From a virus: a DNA stretch of 64,000 nt. Shown here in pieces: positions 1-8,903 of this stretch. The notes under the pieces are model-generated. The model worked only from the letters and a program-made list of their open reading frames with translations. It had not been told where the DNA came from and searched no databases. The stretch is from positions 26,103 through 90,102 of IMG/VR virus record IMGVR_UViG_3300036716_000695; one strand, written 5' to 3'. The position numbers and the translations under genes were made by a program. Position 1 is the stretch's first letter. Each line of letters begins with the position of its first letter.

Positions 1-2817
1 AATAAGATTTATGACTTTATGCTTGAGTATGATAAAGATGGTAAATTCACTGGCTTCTATACTAAATCAATTGGTCAAAAGTATTATGAAAAATCTCAAG
101 AGCTTTATTCTGAACTAAGTGATGCTAATGGTACGCCTTATGAGTATCACAAAATATACAACATTGAAGATGCTACAGAAAAGCAACTACAAGAAAATAT
201 TGACTTAGCAAATAAAAAGAGAGCTTATAGTGATTTTTATAAAGCAGAGGATACATCAGTAGATATAGATGCAAACGGTAATCTTCCGGGTGGTAAGTAT
301 CACAGATTTACTCAAGAATTTATAGAAGTAAGAAGAAAGAATGAGACTTATGTTTATAATGAGAAAACAGGCTATGGAGAATGGATGAGAAAAGCTGGAG
401 TAAGTAATGCTCAATGGTCAGAGTATCAAGCAAAGTATTACAAGTTCAATCCTTATACAAAAGCATTAAGAAAGAATGGTGTACCTATTGGTACTATACT
501 TGAAGATCAAGTTTTTCCTGCACCTAAAGAACAATATGTTGAAGCAAGAGAGATTACATCAGAGGGTGAGGATATGCGTAGTGAAAAATATAAAGCTTTG
601 TATGATCCAACAAAAACTGATGCATTAACAATGGCTCAGAGAGAGTTCTATGAACTTTATGTAAGATTTTATGAAGAAGAGTTATTAAAAAAATTACCTC
701 AGAATACTAAAGATAGAATGGCAGGTAGAGTACCTGTGGTTAAAAATGAATTAATTAGTAAACTAAAAGGAGAGGGTCCATTGTTTAGTAAGCTTTATGC
801 TAATACTATTAGAGGGTTTAAAAACTTTACTGAGCAAACAGCTACAGAAAAAAATGTTTTACTTGATGAGCAAGGTAATTTTGTAAATGGCTTACCAATC
901 ATGTATACTGGTAGTACTAAGATAGATGGTCAACTAGAAGAAGTTGAATCTCAGATACGTGCTTTAAAAGATGAATACAAGAAAGGTAAAATATCAAGAA
1001 CCAACTATAATACAAAAGTAGCTAAGCTAAATGCAAACGCAGCTAGCCTAAGAAATCAACCTTCTCTAGGTGAAGTAAGCACTGACTTGGCAAGTAGTTT
1101 AATTAAGTTTAGTGCAATGGCTGAGCATTATGAAGTAATGGGTGAGATAGAAGACACTCTTACTGCTTTTGTAAAGGTTATAGAAAACAGAGAGTATGAT
1201 CCTTCTCCAGATACATCAACCAAATTCTTTGGGCGTGCTGTTGATGGAGTTATGAAAGGTGTTGGATACACTAAAGAAACTAAAGGTGCATCCAATGTAG
1301 CAAAGAGAGCAAGAAAATACATGTCTATGATTTTCTATGATAATGAGCTTGTAACAAAAGGGATGGCTAATAAAATAGCTGATAACTTAGTTGCTGCATC
1401 TTCTCTTACATATGTAGCATTTAACCCACTAGGTAACTTCAATAACTACGTTATGGGTAGGTTAAATAATAATATAGAGATGCTTGGTGGTAGATACTTT
1501 AGTAAGAAGAACTTTTTACGTGCTGGGAAAGAATATAATCTGCAGGCATTGCAATCAGGTATATTTAAAAGACTTGGTACTGCAACACTAGATCTTGCAG
1601 ATATTGCAACTCTAGGTAAAGCAGGGTTAAAAGTCTCTAACTATGATCCAGATAAAGCCAATAACAAATATGAAGGTTTTGTAGAAGAGTTTAGAATGAT
1701 GGATCCTTCTACTGATATACGTGAATCTGGTAGAGATAATGATGGTAAAACTGTTTGGGAAAGATTTAAAGCCTGGGGTTATGTTTTACAGGATGCTGCA
1801 GAATATAATGTACAAACAAGAGTTGGTATATCAATGCTTATGGACACCATAATAGAAAACTCTAAGACTGGTGAATCATTATCTTTTTATGATGCTCACA
1901 GCTTTAATCAAGAAACACATAAACTTGAGTTAAAAGAAGGCTATGATACAATAGTAACTAAAGATGGTAACAAAATTAAATACACTGATGAGTTTAGATA
2001 TGACATTAGAAATAAGATACGTGAAGTAAACAAACAAATTCATGGTAACTATGCCAAGGAGGACAAAATGGTTCTTCAAAGTTACACTTTAGGTAACCTA
2101 GCAGCACAGTTCAAGAAATGGGTTGCTCCTGCAATAAGGTCAAGATTTCAAAGAGAATACTTTGATGAGAACTTAGGCCATATGGAAGGAAGATATAGAT
2201 CATTCTGGAAATTTTTAGCTTACACAAAGCAACAAATCTTTTTAGGTAATAGAGATTTTAGAAAATACTCTGATGGTTTCTTAGAAGAATATGGTTTTAC
2301 TGGTAAAGGTGGTAATAGAGATCAGTTTGCTGTAAATAAACTTAAAGGTTTTTATAGAACCATGGGTGAAGCAGGTATCATATTAACTGTTATGGCAATG
2401 AACTTATTATTTGATGGTTTATTAAGTGGAGATGATGATGATAGTGATGCAATGATAAAACTAAAACATGCTTTAAAGAAGCAAGGTAGTAGAACCTATC
2501 AAGAACTTGTTGCTTTTGTACCAGTATCACCTGCTGGTTGGGAACAATTGTTTGGTATGATAGAGAGTCCAATAGCAACCACAAAGGTTTTAGGTGAAAT
2601 GACTGAAGCATTCACACAAACTATATTTACTCCAGCTGCAATGTTATATTATAGTGATAAAGAGTTTTATTCAAACTCAGACTATGTATATCAAAATAGA
2701 CCTAGAAGAGGTCAGCTTAAGTTAGCTAAAGAGTGGAAAGATGTTATTCCAATTTTATATACAATACAAAAATGGGACAACTTAATTAAAGAGCAAGAGT
2801 ACAGTATTAAGTACTAA
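1..2817 (+). CDS. Large virion/ejection (polyvalent-type) protein, C-terminal part
   Basis: The frame is open to the first base of the window, so this is the last ~939 codons of a longer gene. The first in-window ATG (base 19) need not be the start. The protein is long, hydrophilic and Lys/Glu-rich, with helical stretches. Near its end it has a segment around NYAKEDKMVLQSYTLGNLAA and QFKKWVAPAIRSRFQREYF, resembling the C-terminal parts of giant phage polyvalent proteins thought to be carried in the virion and injected. One hydrophobic helix (about residues 780-795) precedes an acidic DDDD run. It is followed by a strong bidirectional terminator. No RNA polymerase or nuclease active-site motif is visible in this part. 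The family link is from memory of such proteins; the exact function is unknown. Confidence 0.6.
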   Translation, partial: NKIYDFMLEYDKDGKFTGFYTKSIGQKYYEKSQELYSELSDANGTPYEYHKIYNIEDATEKQLQENIDLANKKRAYSDFYKAEDTSVDIDANGNLPGGKYHRFTQEFIEVRRKNETYVYNEKTGYGEWMRKAGVSNAQWSEYQAKYYKFNPYTKALRKNGVPIGTILEDQVFPAPKEQYVEAREITSEGEDMRSEKYKALYDPTKTDALTMAQREFYELYVRFYEEELLKKLPQNTKDRMAGRVPVVKNELISKLKGEGPLFSKLYANTIRGFKNFTEQTATEKNVLLDEQGNFVNGLPIMYTGSTKIDGQLEEVESQIRALKDEYKKGKISRTNYNTKVAKLNANAASLRNQPSLGEVSTDLASSLIKFSAMAEHYEVMGEIEDTLTAFVKVIENREYDPSPDTSTKFFGRAVDGVMKGVGYTKETKGASNVAKRARKYMSMIFYDNELVTKGMANKIADNLVAASSLTYVAFNPLGNFNNYVMGRLNNNIEMLGGRYFSKKNFLRAGKEYNLQALQSGIFKRLGTATLDLADIATLGKAGLKVSNYDPDKANNKYEGFVEEFRMMDPSTDIRESGRDNDGKTVWERFKAWGYVLQDAAEYNVQTRVGISMLMDTIIENSKTGESLSFYDAHSFNQETHKLELKEGYDTIVTKDGNKIKYTDEFRYDIRNKIREVNKQIHGNYAKEDKMVLQSYTLGNLAAQFKKWVAPAIRSRFQREYFDENLGHMEGRYRSFWKFLAYTKQQIFLGNRDFRKYSDGFLEEYGFTGKGGNRDQFAVNKLKGFYRTMGEAGIILTVMAMNLLFDGLLSGDDDDSDAMIKLKHALKKQGSRTYQELVAFVPVSPAGWEQLFGMIESPIATTKVLGEMTEAFTQTIFTPAAMLYYSDKEFYSNSDYVYQNRPRRGQLKLAKEWKDVIPILYTIQKWDNLIKEQEYSIKY

Positions 2818-2821
2818 AATA

Positions 2822-2852
2822 AAACCCCGGTGTAATTGCCGGGGTTTCTTTT
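2822..2852. terminator. Bidirectional intrinsic terminator
   Basis: A perfect 9-bp stem AAACCCCGG / CCGGGGTTT with an 8-nt loop is followed by CTTTTTATT on the plus strand and by TTTTATTTT on the minus strand. It separates the convergent ejection-protein gene and the minus-strand nrd operon. Confidence 0.93.
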
Positions 2853-3040
2853 TATTCTGCATGATATAGTGAGTCTATAAAGATACGTCTTTCACGTTCA
2901 TCCCTTATAGAATCTTGTTTGGTATAGATGATTGTGTCTTGACCATCTACGTACCAGTCTATCACGTTAGGGTCTTTATCCGGTTTATACTCCGATTTGC
3001 AACCTAGGCAAACCAAGAGTAATAACACACTAACCTTCAC
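2852..3040 (-). CDS. Small predicted lipoprotein (62 aa)
   Basis: The N-terminus MKVSVLLLLVCLGCKSEY is a short type II signal peptide with a lipobox-like LGC followed by Lys-Ser. The mature part (about 48 aa) is highly charged and rich in Asp, Glu and Arg. It would be anchored in the envelope. It is the last gene of the minus-strand nrd operon and overlaps the nrdA stop region by 11 bases, so it is probably translated by coupling. Its role is unknown. Small phage lipoproteins are often lysis (Rz1-like) or superinfection-exclusion proteins, but nothing here decides between these. Confidence 0.7.
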   Translation of the reverse strand: MKVSVLLLLVCLGCKSEYKPDKDPNVIDWYVDGQDTIIYTKQDSIRDERERRIFIDSLYHAE

Positions 3041-4655
3041 AACTAGAACACTCTAATATATTACGAGCAAAGTCTTGAGCACTACTCTTACTAAACTGAT
3101 AGTACAAAGTCTTTACACCTTCTTCCCAAGCATACATGTAAAGCTTATTAATATCTTTAGCTGATACTGACGGGTCAATCATTAAGTTTAATGACTGTGA
3201 CTGGTCAATGTACTTTTGTCTTTGTGCTGCTTGAAGTACGAGCTCTTTTGGAGATATCTCAACAAAAGACTTGAACACTGCTTTAGTAGGGAAATCTAAG
3301 TGTTGCACACTACCATCTTTCTTTAGGATAGACTTCCAAGTCTTGTCTGTATTTAGACCATAGGTTTCAAGTTCCTCTTCTAAGAAGGGATTCTTGTAAA
3401 TAGTCTTAGACTTAGCAAGATCCTTAATAAAGTAGTTAGACTTAATAGGCTCTATACCCATAGACACGGCACCGTGGATAAATGAACTAGACTTAGTAGG
3501 AGCAATAGCCATAAGAGTGGTGTTAGCATATCCTTCTCTAAGAGAAGTGTATCCATACTCATTATGCAATTCTCTAGAAGCAATCTCACTTCTATCTTTA
3601 AGTGTTCTAAAAATTTCACTGTTCAATCCTTTAGCTTGCAATGAGTCAAACTCAAGAAGCTTTGATTGAAACAAAGAGTGATATCCTAACACACCAAGAC
3701 CAATTGCTCTATGCTTCTCAGCAAAGTTAAACGCTCTCTTCATGCCCGGCATAGTCTCAGACTTAATAATGAATTCATCCATTACTGCATTTAAGAAATA
3801 CACATATGTTTCAATTGCATCAGTTTCTTTTATCTGGTCCCAATGTAATAGGTTAATAGAACCTAAGCAACATACAAAAGAATTATAACTATCAGTAGGA
3901 AGCTGGATCTCTGAACATAAATTAGATGCTGTGATATCCATTCCAAGTTCTTTATAAGGAGAATTGTTATTGGAGTTATCCTTAAACATAATATAAGGAA
4001 ATCCAAACTCACTCCTGTTCTGAATGATCTTAGCCCATACTTTACGTTTAGCTTTATCTCCTTCCTTCATTTCATTCATCCATTGATCAGTAACTGTAAC
4101 ACCATACTGTAAATTTTGTATAGGATTACCCTCTGTACCAATATCTAAGAACTCTAAGATATCCGCATGCTCAACTGGTAGGTATACTGCACAAGCACCA
4201 CGTCTGGCCTCAGACTGCTTGCAAACGTCCACTACAGTATCATATATCTTAGCGTAGTGCACTGGACCATCAGCAAAACCACCTGTAGATATTTCAGTTC
4301 CTCTTGCTCTAATGTTGCCAATAAAAGCACTTGTACCTCCGCCATATTTACTCATCATTCCAATTTCACGGCCTGCATTTAATATGCTATCTAAGTTATC
4401 ATCAACATTAGATCCGTAGCAGCTTATAGGTAAACCTTTTTGTTTACCAAAGTTAATCCATACAGGAGTAGACAAAGAGTAAAATCCTCTTGCCATATAA
4501 TCCTCAAACTTTTCTGCAAAGCCTTTTATATTCAAATACTTTTCTGCTTTAATAGCAATGTCTTTGATTCTTTGTTCAGGGCTTTCTGATATATACCCTC
4601 TTGATAAAAATGTGCGGCTGTCTTCATTCAGCCAGTAGTATTTATTATATTCCAT
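3030..4655 (-). CDS. nrdA: Ribonucleoside-diphosphate reductase class I, alpha subunit
   Basis: Reduces ribonucleoside diphosphates to deoxyribonucleotides together with the beta subunit encoded upstream (4873-5853). Visible catalytic features are the first redox Cys in SCYGS (residue 79), the NLCSE loop (Asn245, thiyl Cys247, Glu249), the partner Cys in FVCCLGSINL (262), the radical-transfer pair Tyr518-Tyr519 in KTLYYQ, and the C-terminal reducing pair CSSC (536/539). At 541 aa it is compact and begins directly in the catalytic part. The N-terminal ATP-cone of longer NrdA proteins is absent, so allosteric dATP shut-off is probably lost (inference). It supplies dNTPs for phage replication. 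Confidence 0.97.
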   Translation of the reverse strand: MEYNKYYWLNEDSRTFLSRGYISESPEQRIKDIAIKAEKYLNIKGFAEKFEDYMARGFYSLSTPVWINFGKQKGLPISCYGSNVDDNLDSILNAGREIGMMSKYGGGTSAFIGNIRARGTEISTGGFADGPVHYAKIYDTVVDVCKQSEARRGACAVYLPVEHADILEFLDIGTEGNPIQNLQYGVTVTDQWMNEMKEGDKAKRKVWAKIIQNRSEFGFPYIMFKDNSNNNSPYKELGMDITASNLCSEIQLPTDSYNSFVCCLGSINLLHWDQIKETDAIETYVYFLNAVMDEFIIKSETMPGMKRAFNFAEKHRAIGLGVLGYHSLFQSKLLEFDSLQAKGLNSEIFRTLKDRSEIASRELHNEYGYTSLREGYANTTLMAIAPTKSSSFIHGAVSMGIEPIKSNYFIKDLAKSKTIYKNPFLEEELETYGLNTDKTWKSILKKDGSVQHLDFPTKAVFKSFVEISPKELVLQAAQRQKYIDQSQSLNLMIDPSVSAKDINKLYMYAWEEGVKTLYYQFSKSSAQDFARNILECSSCEG

Positions 4656-4661
4656 ATTGTT

Positions 4662-4853
4662 TTAGTTTTTATTTCCGTTTTGTTTCCAATCAATCCAAAA
4701 GCCTATAGCCACCATTAAGTGTAAAAAAATAGACAGTGCATATTCATAAAAGTTATGCCAAGTAGCAAAATGCAAATGTACATGACCAATTATCCAAAAA
4801 GGTATAGCCATTTGCTGACTATACCATATAAGAAAAAATTTTATAAACTTCAT
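4662..4853 (-). CDS. Small membrane protein between nrdB and nrdA
   Basis: 63 aa with two hydrophobic, aromatic-rich segments (about residues 4-25 and 37-55) and a charged C-terminus. Histidines cluster in the middle (HVHLHF). It lies between nrdB and nrdA with 6- and 19-base gaps, so it belongs to the same transcript. No family is recognised. A glutaredoxin or thioredoxin would be expected at this spot in many phages, but this protein has no cysteine pair. Confidence 0.65.
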   Translation of the reverse strand: MKFIKFFLIWYSQQMAIPFWIIGHVHLHFATWHNFYEYALSIFLHLMVAIGFWIDWKQNGNKN

Positions 4854-4872
4854 CTCTCTTTGGTGTTAAAGG

Positions 4873-5853
4873 TTAAAAAAGATCATCTTCTGTAATAGAC
4901 TTACTTTTTTTATTATAATCAACACTCTTCTTATAAAAGAAATCTCCTTCTTTAGTGCCAGTAATTTCTATATCAAACCATTCTACTGCTTTCAATATTT
5001 CCTGATTTACCTCAAAGATGGGCTTCATACCTATCTTATCTAAAGAGTTGTTGAATCTGTTTCTTATAAAATGTTGTATTGTTTCTTTAGGTAGAAAACT
5101 AAGTTCTCCTTTCTCAAAGATCCAATCAAGTATACCACACTCTGCACTATAAGCTTTCATGCATGCAGAGTAGATCAAATCTTCAAATTCTTTATCAAAC
5201 CATTCTGGATTTTCTCTTTTGATTATATTAATAATCTCAGCACCAAAATTACCATGTATCTCCTCTTCTTTACTGGTGGCCTCAACAACATTAGATATAC
5301 CTTTAAGTACATTCTTTTCTTTGTTAAAGCTCATCATAATTAAGAACTGACTAAATAGACTTACGTGCTCTATAAATAAAGAGAATAATAATACAGACTT
5401 AGTATACATTTTATTGTCTCTAGAACGTGTACCATCTAGGTACTTTTTTAAGTACTTAAGTCTACCTTCTATTGCAGGCACTTCAACCACTGATTGAAAC
5501 TCTTTTTCTAAACCTAAGATTCTCAACAGTCTAGCATAAGCATCTTTGTGCCTAACTTCTGATTCAGCAAATGTAAATCCTACATCACCAATCTCAGTAA
5601 TAGGCATTCTTTTATATAGATCACCCCAAAAAGTTTTTACATTAACTTCTATCTGGGCAATTGCTAACATAGTTTTTTTAATAACATCCCTTTCTGCTGA
5701 TGTGATAGTTACTTTAAAATCTTGTATGTCTTCTGTAAAATTAAACTCAGTATCAATCCAATATGAATGTCTAATAGCATCTTTGTATGCTAGCAATTGA
5801 GGATACTCATAAGGTAATATGTTTTGTCTTGGTAAGAAAATGTTTTTATTCAT
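4873..5853 (-). CDS. nrdB: Ribonucleoside-diphosphate reductase class I, beta subunit
   Basis: Radical-generating ferritin-like subunit, 326 aa. Metal ligands can be placed by the family pattern: Glu99xxHis102 in ESEVRH, Glu162 in FIEHV, and Glu197xxHis200 in EEEIHG. The first ligand is most likely Glu69 (AQIEV), where many family members have Asp. Tyr106, four residues after His102, matches the radical tyrosine, so this looks like a tyrosyl-radical enzyme. The C-terminus (ITEDDLF) is the acidic/aromatic tail that docks into NrdA. First large gene of the nrd operon, with an A/T-rich leader. A terminator hairpin just upstream belongs to the preceding small gene. Confidence 0.96.
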   Translation of the reverse strand: MNKNIFLPRQNILPYEYPQLLAYKDAIRHSYWIDTEFNFTEDIQDFKVTITSAERDVIKKTMLAIAQIEVNVKTFWGDLYKRMPITEIGDVGFTFAESEVRHKDAYARLLRILGLEKEFQSVVEVPAIEGRLKYLKKYLDGTRSRDNKMYTKSVLLFSLFIEHVSLFSQFLIMMSFNKEKNVLKGISNVVEATSKEEEIHGNFGAEIINIIKRENPEWFDKEFEDLIYSACMKAYSAECGILDWIFEKGELSFLPKETIQHFIRNRFNNSLDKIGMKPIFEVNQEILKAVEWFDIEITGTKEGDFFYKKSVDYNKKSKSITEDDLF

Positions 5854-5873
5854 ATGATTATTTTTTAATGTGG

Positions 5874-5906
5874 AAAAAAAAACTGCATCCCTTTTGAGAG
5901 ATACAG
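5874..5906 (-). terminator. Intrinsic terminator before nrdB (minus strand)
   Basis: Read on the minus strand, CTGTATC and GATGCAG pair (7 bp with one G-T) around a 10-nt loop, followed by nine T. It ends the transcript of the 62-aa gene at 5946-6134, or attenuates read-through into nrdB. Confidence 0.8.
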
Positions 5907-5945
5907 CTCTTGTTCAATTTAAGAAATATAACTGTAAATATAAAA

Positions 5946-6134
5946 TTATTGAGTCATATTAGCAAAAGAAATTGTGAAAAATATAAGACCAAACTCTACT
6001 CCAAGTACTGGACGATAGATGTCATCTTCACATAAGACTTCACAGTTTACTATTTTAATGCCTAATAGTGTTTCTGTAGGAAGAAACTCTATAGCTAGTT
6101 TATTTTTAAAAATTAAAGGATTTACTTTTTTCAT
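5946..6134 (-). CDS. Hypothetical protein (62 aa)
   Basis: Short protein beginning MKKVNPLIFKNKLAIEF, alternating strands, with two cysteines in the middle (NCEVLC) and a hydrophobic C-terminus (LIFFTISFANMTQ). No family recognised. It is bounded by its own terminator and by the divergent promoter region at 6135-6191, which supports it as a real short transcription unit. Confidence 0.5.
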   Translation of the reverse strand: MKKVNPLIFKNKLAIEFLPTETLLGIKIVNCEVLCEDDIYRPVLGVEFGLIFFTISFANMTQ

Positions 6135-6144
6135 AAAATTAGAA

Positions 6145-6163
6145 TTTGTATATTAAGTATATA
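6145..6163 (+). promoter_or_regulatory. Late-type promoter motif, copy 1
   Basis: TTTGTATATTAAGTATATA begins 47 bases before the ATG at 6192. The same motif lies before four other plus-strand transcription units (6917, 41294, 52280, 59108). Confidence 0.7.
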
Positions 6164-6191
6164 CCATTATTGCAAAGATATATATTTTATT

Positions 6192-6575
6192 ATGAGCCAT
6201 TGGAAAAAAATTAAGAATTTATTTTGGTACTCTGACAGTGAGCCAACTGAATTGCTTATATCTTTCTGCTATATATTGGCTCTTCCAGCATGTATGATAC
6301 AAGAATTCAGCAACCCTAATATTATTTTTATAATAGGGGGTGTTCTCATAGGTTTATTTCAGTTGTGGTCAGTTTTATATAATGTAGTAACAAAAAATTG
6401 TTTAAGTTATAGACTTCTTGCCACAAAGCTCTCATCAATATTAGCCGTTATAGTTGTAGTTAATCTATATATAGAAGGTGTAATGAGAGGAACCAATATT
6501 GAGTGGATAATCATTATGCTTTTTGCTTTTTGGAATACAATAAGATTGTTTAAAGAAAAAATAGAAAGAGAATAA
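6192..6575 (+). CDS. Polytopic membrane protein (127 aa)
   Basis: At least three hydrophobic segments (about residues 22-38, 43-62, 80-96) plus a fourth around 103-117, ending in a charged tail (RLFKEKIERE). First gene of the plus-strand island and in a TAATG overlap with the next gene, which encodes a membrane-anchored coiled coil. This pairing resembles phage holin/spanin cassettes, but no holin family is recognised here and a better holin candidate lies at 8425. Function open. Confidence 0.6.
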   Translation: MSHWKKIKNLFWYSDSEPTELLISFCYILALPACMIQEFSNPNIIFIIGGVLIGLFQLWSVLYNVVTKNCLSYRLLATKLSSILAVIVVVNLYIEGVMRGTNIEWIIIMLFAFWNTIRLFKEKIERE

Positions 6576-6886
6576 TGGATCCTGTAGTACAAATAGTTAT
6601 AACAATAATAGGGGTCTTAGGCTCTGGTGCAATCTGGAAATATCTTGAAGCAAGGTTAAGAGTGAATTCAGATGAAAAAAAATTAGAATTACAAAACAAT
6701 GATGGCGTGCAATATAGAGACGATTTAAAAAACAGAGTTAGAAACCTTGAGGCAATGCTAGCTAACTCAAGCAATGAGAAAGACACGCTTAGACAGCAAG
6801 TACTAGACTTAGTAGCTGAAGTTAATACATTAAGAGTTAAAGTTGAGTTTCTTGAAAAAGAGAACCAACGTTTAAAGAATAAGTAA
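6575..6886 (+). CDS. Membrane-anchored coiled-coil protein (103 aa)
   Basis: One N-terminal membrane helix (about residues 4-22, IVITIIGVLGSGAIW) is followed by an almost continuous heptad-type coiled coil to the C-terminus, rich in Leu, Glu and Lys. The start codon overlaps the previous stop (TAATG), so the two are coupled. The architecture fits an inner-membrane spanin (Rz-like) or a virion/tail accessory protein. No partner lipoprotein is encoded inside it. The spanin idea is inference from topology only. Confidence 0.6.
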   Translation: MDPVVQIVITIIGVLGSGAIWKYLEARLRVNSDEKKLELQNNDGVQYRDDLKNRVRNLEAMLANSSNEKDTLRQQVLDLVAEVNTLRVKVEFLEKENQRLKNK

Positions 6887-6916
6887 ACTTTAAATATTTG
6901 GAAAAGTTTCTTAAAT

Positions 6917-6936
6917 TTTGTATATTATAGTATATA
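6917..6936 (+). promoter_or_regulatory. Late-type promoter motif, copy 2
   Basis: TTTGTATATTATAGTATATA begins 38 bases before the ATG at 6955. It matches the consensus seen at 6145, 41294, 52280 and 59108. Confidence 0.7.
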
Positions 6937-6954
6937 GTAACTTAAATATTTAAC

Positions 6955-7116
6955 ATGATAAAAAGATTTTTTTATTTAGTATGGACAAGCAGTCTCCAAG
7001 ATATATGGAGATACTTGTGGTCTTTAACATCAATAGATGAGAAGACTGTTGCAGTTGTTAAAGAAACAAAGAAAAGAACCAAGGCTGTTAAAAAGGCTAT
7101 TAAAGGAAAAAAATAA
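6955..7116 (+). CDS. Small basic protein (53 aa)
   Basis: An aromatic/Trp-rich N-terminal half (IKRFFYLVWTSSLQDIW) is followed by a Lys/Arg-rich tail (KKRTKAVKKAIKGKK). It is the first gene after promoter copy 2 and ends one base before the next ATG. No family recognised. An amphipathic helix plus basic tail could bind membrane or nucleic acid. Confidence 0.65.
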   Translation: MIKRFFYLVWTSSLQDIWRYLWSLTSIDEKTVAVVKETKKRTKAVKKAIKGKK

Positions 7117-7117
7117 C

Positions 7118-7264
7118 ATGGGTGATTGGACATTAGAAATAGCATTCCATTGGCCTCATAACAGATTAGCTCTGGGATGGGAAACTATAATGCCTGATGA
7201 AGAGTACAATTATAGTACTATAAAAGTCTATTTATTATTTGTAACACTCACTTTAGATTTTTAA
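7118..7264 (+). CDS. Conserved-looking small protein (48 aa)
   Basis: The start is chosen at MGDWTLEIAFHWP because the upstream part of the open frame overlaps the previous gene and this ATG follows its stop by one base. The sequence is compact and aromatic, with an HWPHNRLALGWE block and a hydrophobic strand-like end (VYLLFVTLTLDF). Unknown function; probably a small virion or infection protein of the island. Confidence 0.6.
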   Translation: MGDWTLEIAFHWPHNRLALGWETIMPDEEYNYSTIKVYLLFVTLTLDF

Positions 7265-7267
7265 ACT

Positions 7268-7495
7268 ATGAAAAAGATAAATGTAAAAACACAAAAGGGA
7301 TTAGTTGCTTTAAAAAAGAAAGCTCCTGAAGTTGTTAAAGATATGGGTTATTTCAAATTAGGTGGTGGCACTCATAATACATTTAGTGGTTTACCTAAAA
7401 AACAAATTGGTGGTACATCTCCTGAGTTGATGCCAACAACAGAGAATAAAAACAATGCTGTAGATAGTATTAAGAAAAATTCTTTTGTAAGATAA
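7268..7495 (+). CDS. Hypothetical protein (75 aa)
   Basis: Lys-rich N-terminus and a Gly/Thr-containing middle (LGGGTHNTFSGLPKKQIGG), low hydrophobicity. It has a TTAAACTATG leader and a stop overlapping the next gene by one base (TAATG). Not recognised. Position before a fibre-like gene suggests a virion accessory role. Confidence 0.6.
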   Translation: MKKINVKTQKGLVALKKKAPEVVKDMGYFKLGGGTHNTFSGLPKKQIGGTSPELMPTTENKNNAVDSIKKNSFVR

Positions 7496-8421
7496 TGAAT
7501 ATTTTAACTGACATATTAAGTTTATTTAAACGCAAGAAATTTGTTAAAGAAGCTAAAGCTAATGATGTATTAGTTTTAGGTCTTAATGAAGAACCTGACA
7601 TGACGGGTGTTGCATCTCCAATTCCTTATAAAAGTGTAAGGTTAATAAAGGTGAAAGATTTGGTTGTAAAAGGTGAAGCATGTGAATATAATAATGTAGT
7701 CAATGGTACAGGTACTAAACCTTCTTATGTATATAGAGATACTACAGAAGATCCATGCTCAGTTAATTTACGTTCAATTGCAGCTACTGGTAATTATATT
7801 AGTGTATTAACAAATAATAATGAAATTGAAATTTCTACAACTGCTGAACCAAATAGAGCAGCAAATGTAGGTAGAGGAACTGGTGTATTTAGAGATAAAA
7901 CAGGAGCTTTATTAAACTTCAAATCTCTTGTTGGTGGTGGTGATGTTACTATAAGTGACGATGGTGATACAATACAAATTACTTCAACCGGTGGTGGTGG
8001 TGGAGTAACTAGCATTATTGCAGGTGACGGTATCTCTGTTAATAGATCAACAGGTGATGTAACTGTAACAGCTACAACTGCTCCTCCAACTTTATATGCA
8101 GCCGGGTTAACACAATTTAATAATAATGCACCAACCTTGAATGTATTTGCTAATTCAATTAATAGAATTGTAACAGCTACATATGTAGATGTTGGTGTAT
8201 ATCAATTTGAATTTAGTGTACCAGTTAATATTAATAGAACAGCAATAAAGTGTTCATTAACAGGACAATCTCATCCGTTTTTGTTTAACGTTTCTAATCA
8301 AACATCAAACGGATTTAGAATATATACATATATTGTTGATGAGACAGGCGCAACTGTTCTTAAGGATGGTATATTATTTAAGACACCATTAGAAATTATT
8401 GTTTACCCAGAAGAACCATAA
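7495..8421 (+). CDS. Fibre-like virion protein with shared N-terminal anchor
   Basis: 308 aa. The N-terminus MNILTDILSLFKRKKF matches the start of the large fibre at 9831 and of the 106-aa protein at 41669; a second similar block (LVLGL...TG...IKVKDLV) extends the match with 9831. Residues about 140-195 are Gly/Thr/Ser-rich with a GGGGG hinge and VTSI / GISVNRSTGDVTVT repeats typical of phage fibres. The last ~110 residues are beta-rich and end in PEEP. Likely a tail or head fibre/appendage subunit. Receptor-binding function is inference. Confidence 0.7.
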   Translation: MNILTDILSLFKRKKFVKEAKANDVLVLGLNEEPDMTGVASPIPYKSVRLIKVKDLVVKGEACEYNNVVNGTGTKPSYVYRDTTEDPCSVNLRSIAATGNYISVLTNNNEIEISTTAEPNRAANVGRGTGVFRDKTGALLNFKSLVGGGDVTISDDGDTIQITSTGGGGGVTSIIAGDGISVNRSTGDVTVTATTAPPTLYAAGLTQFNNNAPTLNVFANSINRIVTATYVDVGVYQFEFSVPVNINRTAIKCSLTGQSHPFLFNVSNQTSNGFRIYTYIVDETGATVLKDGILFKTPLEIIVYPEEP

Positions 8422-8424
8422 GCT

Positions 8425-8898
8425 ATGAGTGATAAAAAACCCAAAAAGAAGTTTAAAGATACTAAAGTAGGACAGTTCCTTACAAAGAAGGTTCCAAGTA
8501 TATTAGGTATTGCAGGAGAATTACTTCCTGATGCAGGCGTTTTAGGTATGGTTAAATCTTTAATAGAAAAAGAACCAGCTTTATCTCCAGTAGATAAAGA
8601 GACTGCTTTAAAGTTATTAGAGCAAGATATGGTTGAAATGCAAGAAGTAAGCAAGCGTTGGGTCAGTGACATGAGTTCTGATTCTTGGCTTAGTAAAAAT
8701 ACAAGACCAATGACTTTGATATTTTTAACTATATCAATGGTAATATTTATGTTGTTGGACAGTTCTGAAATTGACTTTAAGGTAGACTCAGTATGGGTAG
8801 ACTTATTAAAGTCATTATTAATAACAGTCTATGTAGCTTACTTTGGTTCAAGGGGAGCTGAGAAATTTAAAACAATTAGTAATAAAAATAAAAATTAG
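8425..8898 (+). CDS. Holin-like membrane protein (GTA_holin_3TM type)
   Basis: 157 aa. A Lys-rich start and a short helical region precede EMQEVSKRWVSDM / SDSWLSKNTRPMTLIF, a signature I associate with the GTA-type holin family. Two clear membrane helices follow (about residues 95-112 and 126-145) with GSRGAEK at the C-terminal end. In the family this protein makes the inner-membrane lesion that lets the endolysin reach the wall. The endolysin itself is ~35 kb away (43214-44134) in the other plus-strand block. Confidence 0.72.
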   Translation: MSDKKPKKKFKDTKVGQFLTKKVPSILGIAGELLPDAGVLGMVKSLIEKEPALSPVDKETALKLLEQDMVEMQEVSKRWVSDMSSDSWLSKNTRPMTLIFLTISMVIFMLLDSSEIDFKVDSVWVDLLKSLLITVYVAYFGSRGAEKFKTISNKNKN

Positions 8899-8903
8899 AA
8901 ATT

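Noticed and set aside
1-2817. Giant virion RNA polymerase
   Set aside because: The visible C-terminal part has no DFDGD-type or other polymerase motif; only the large ejected/polyvalent protein resemblance remains.
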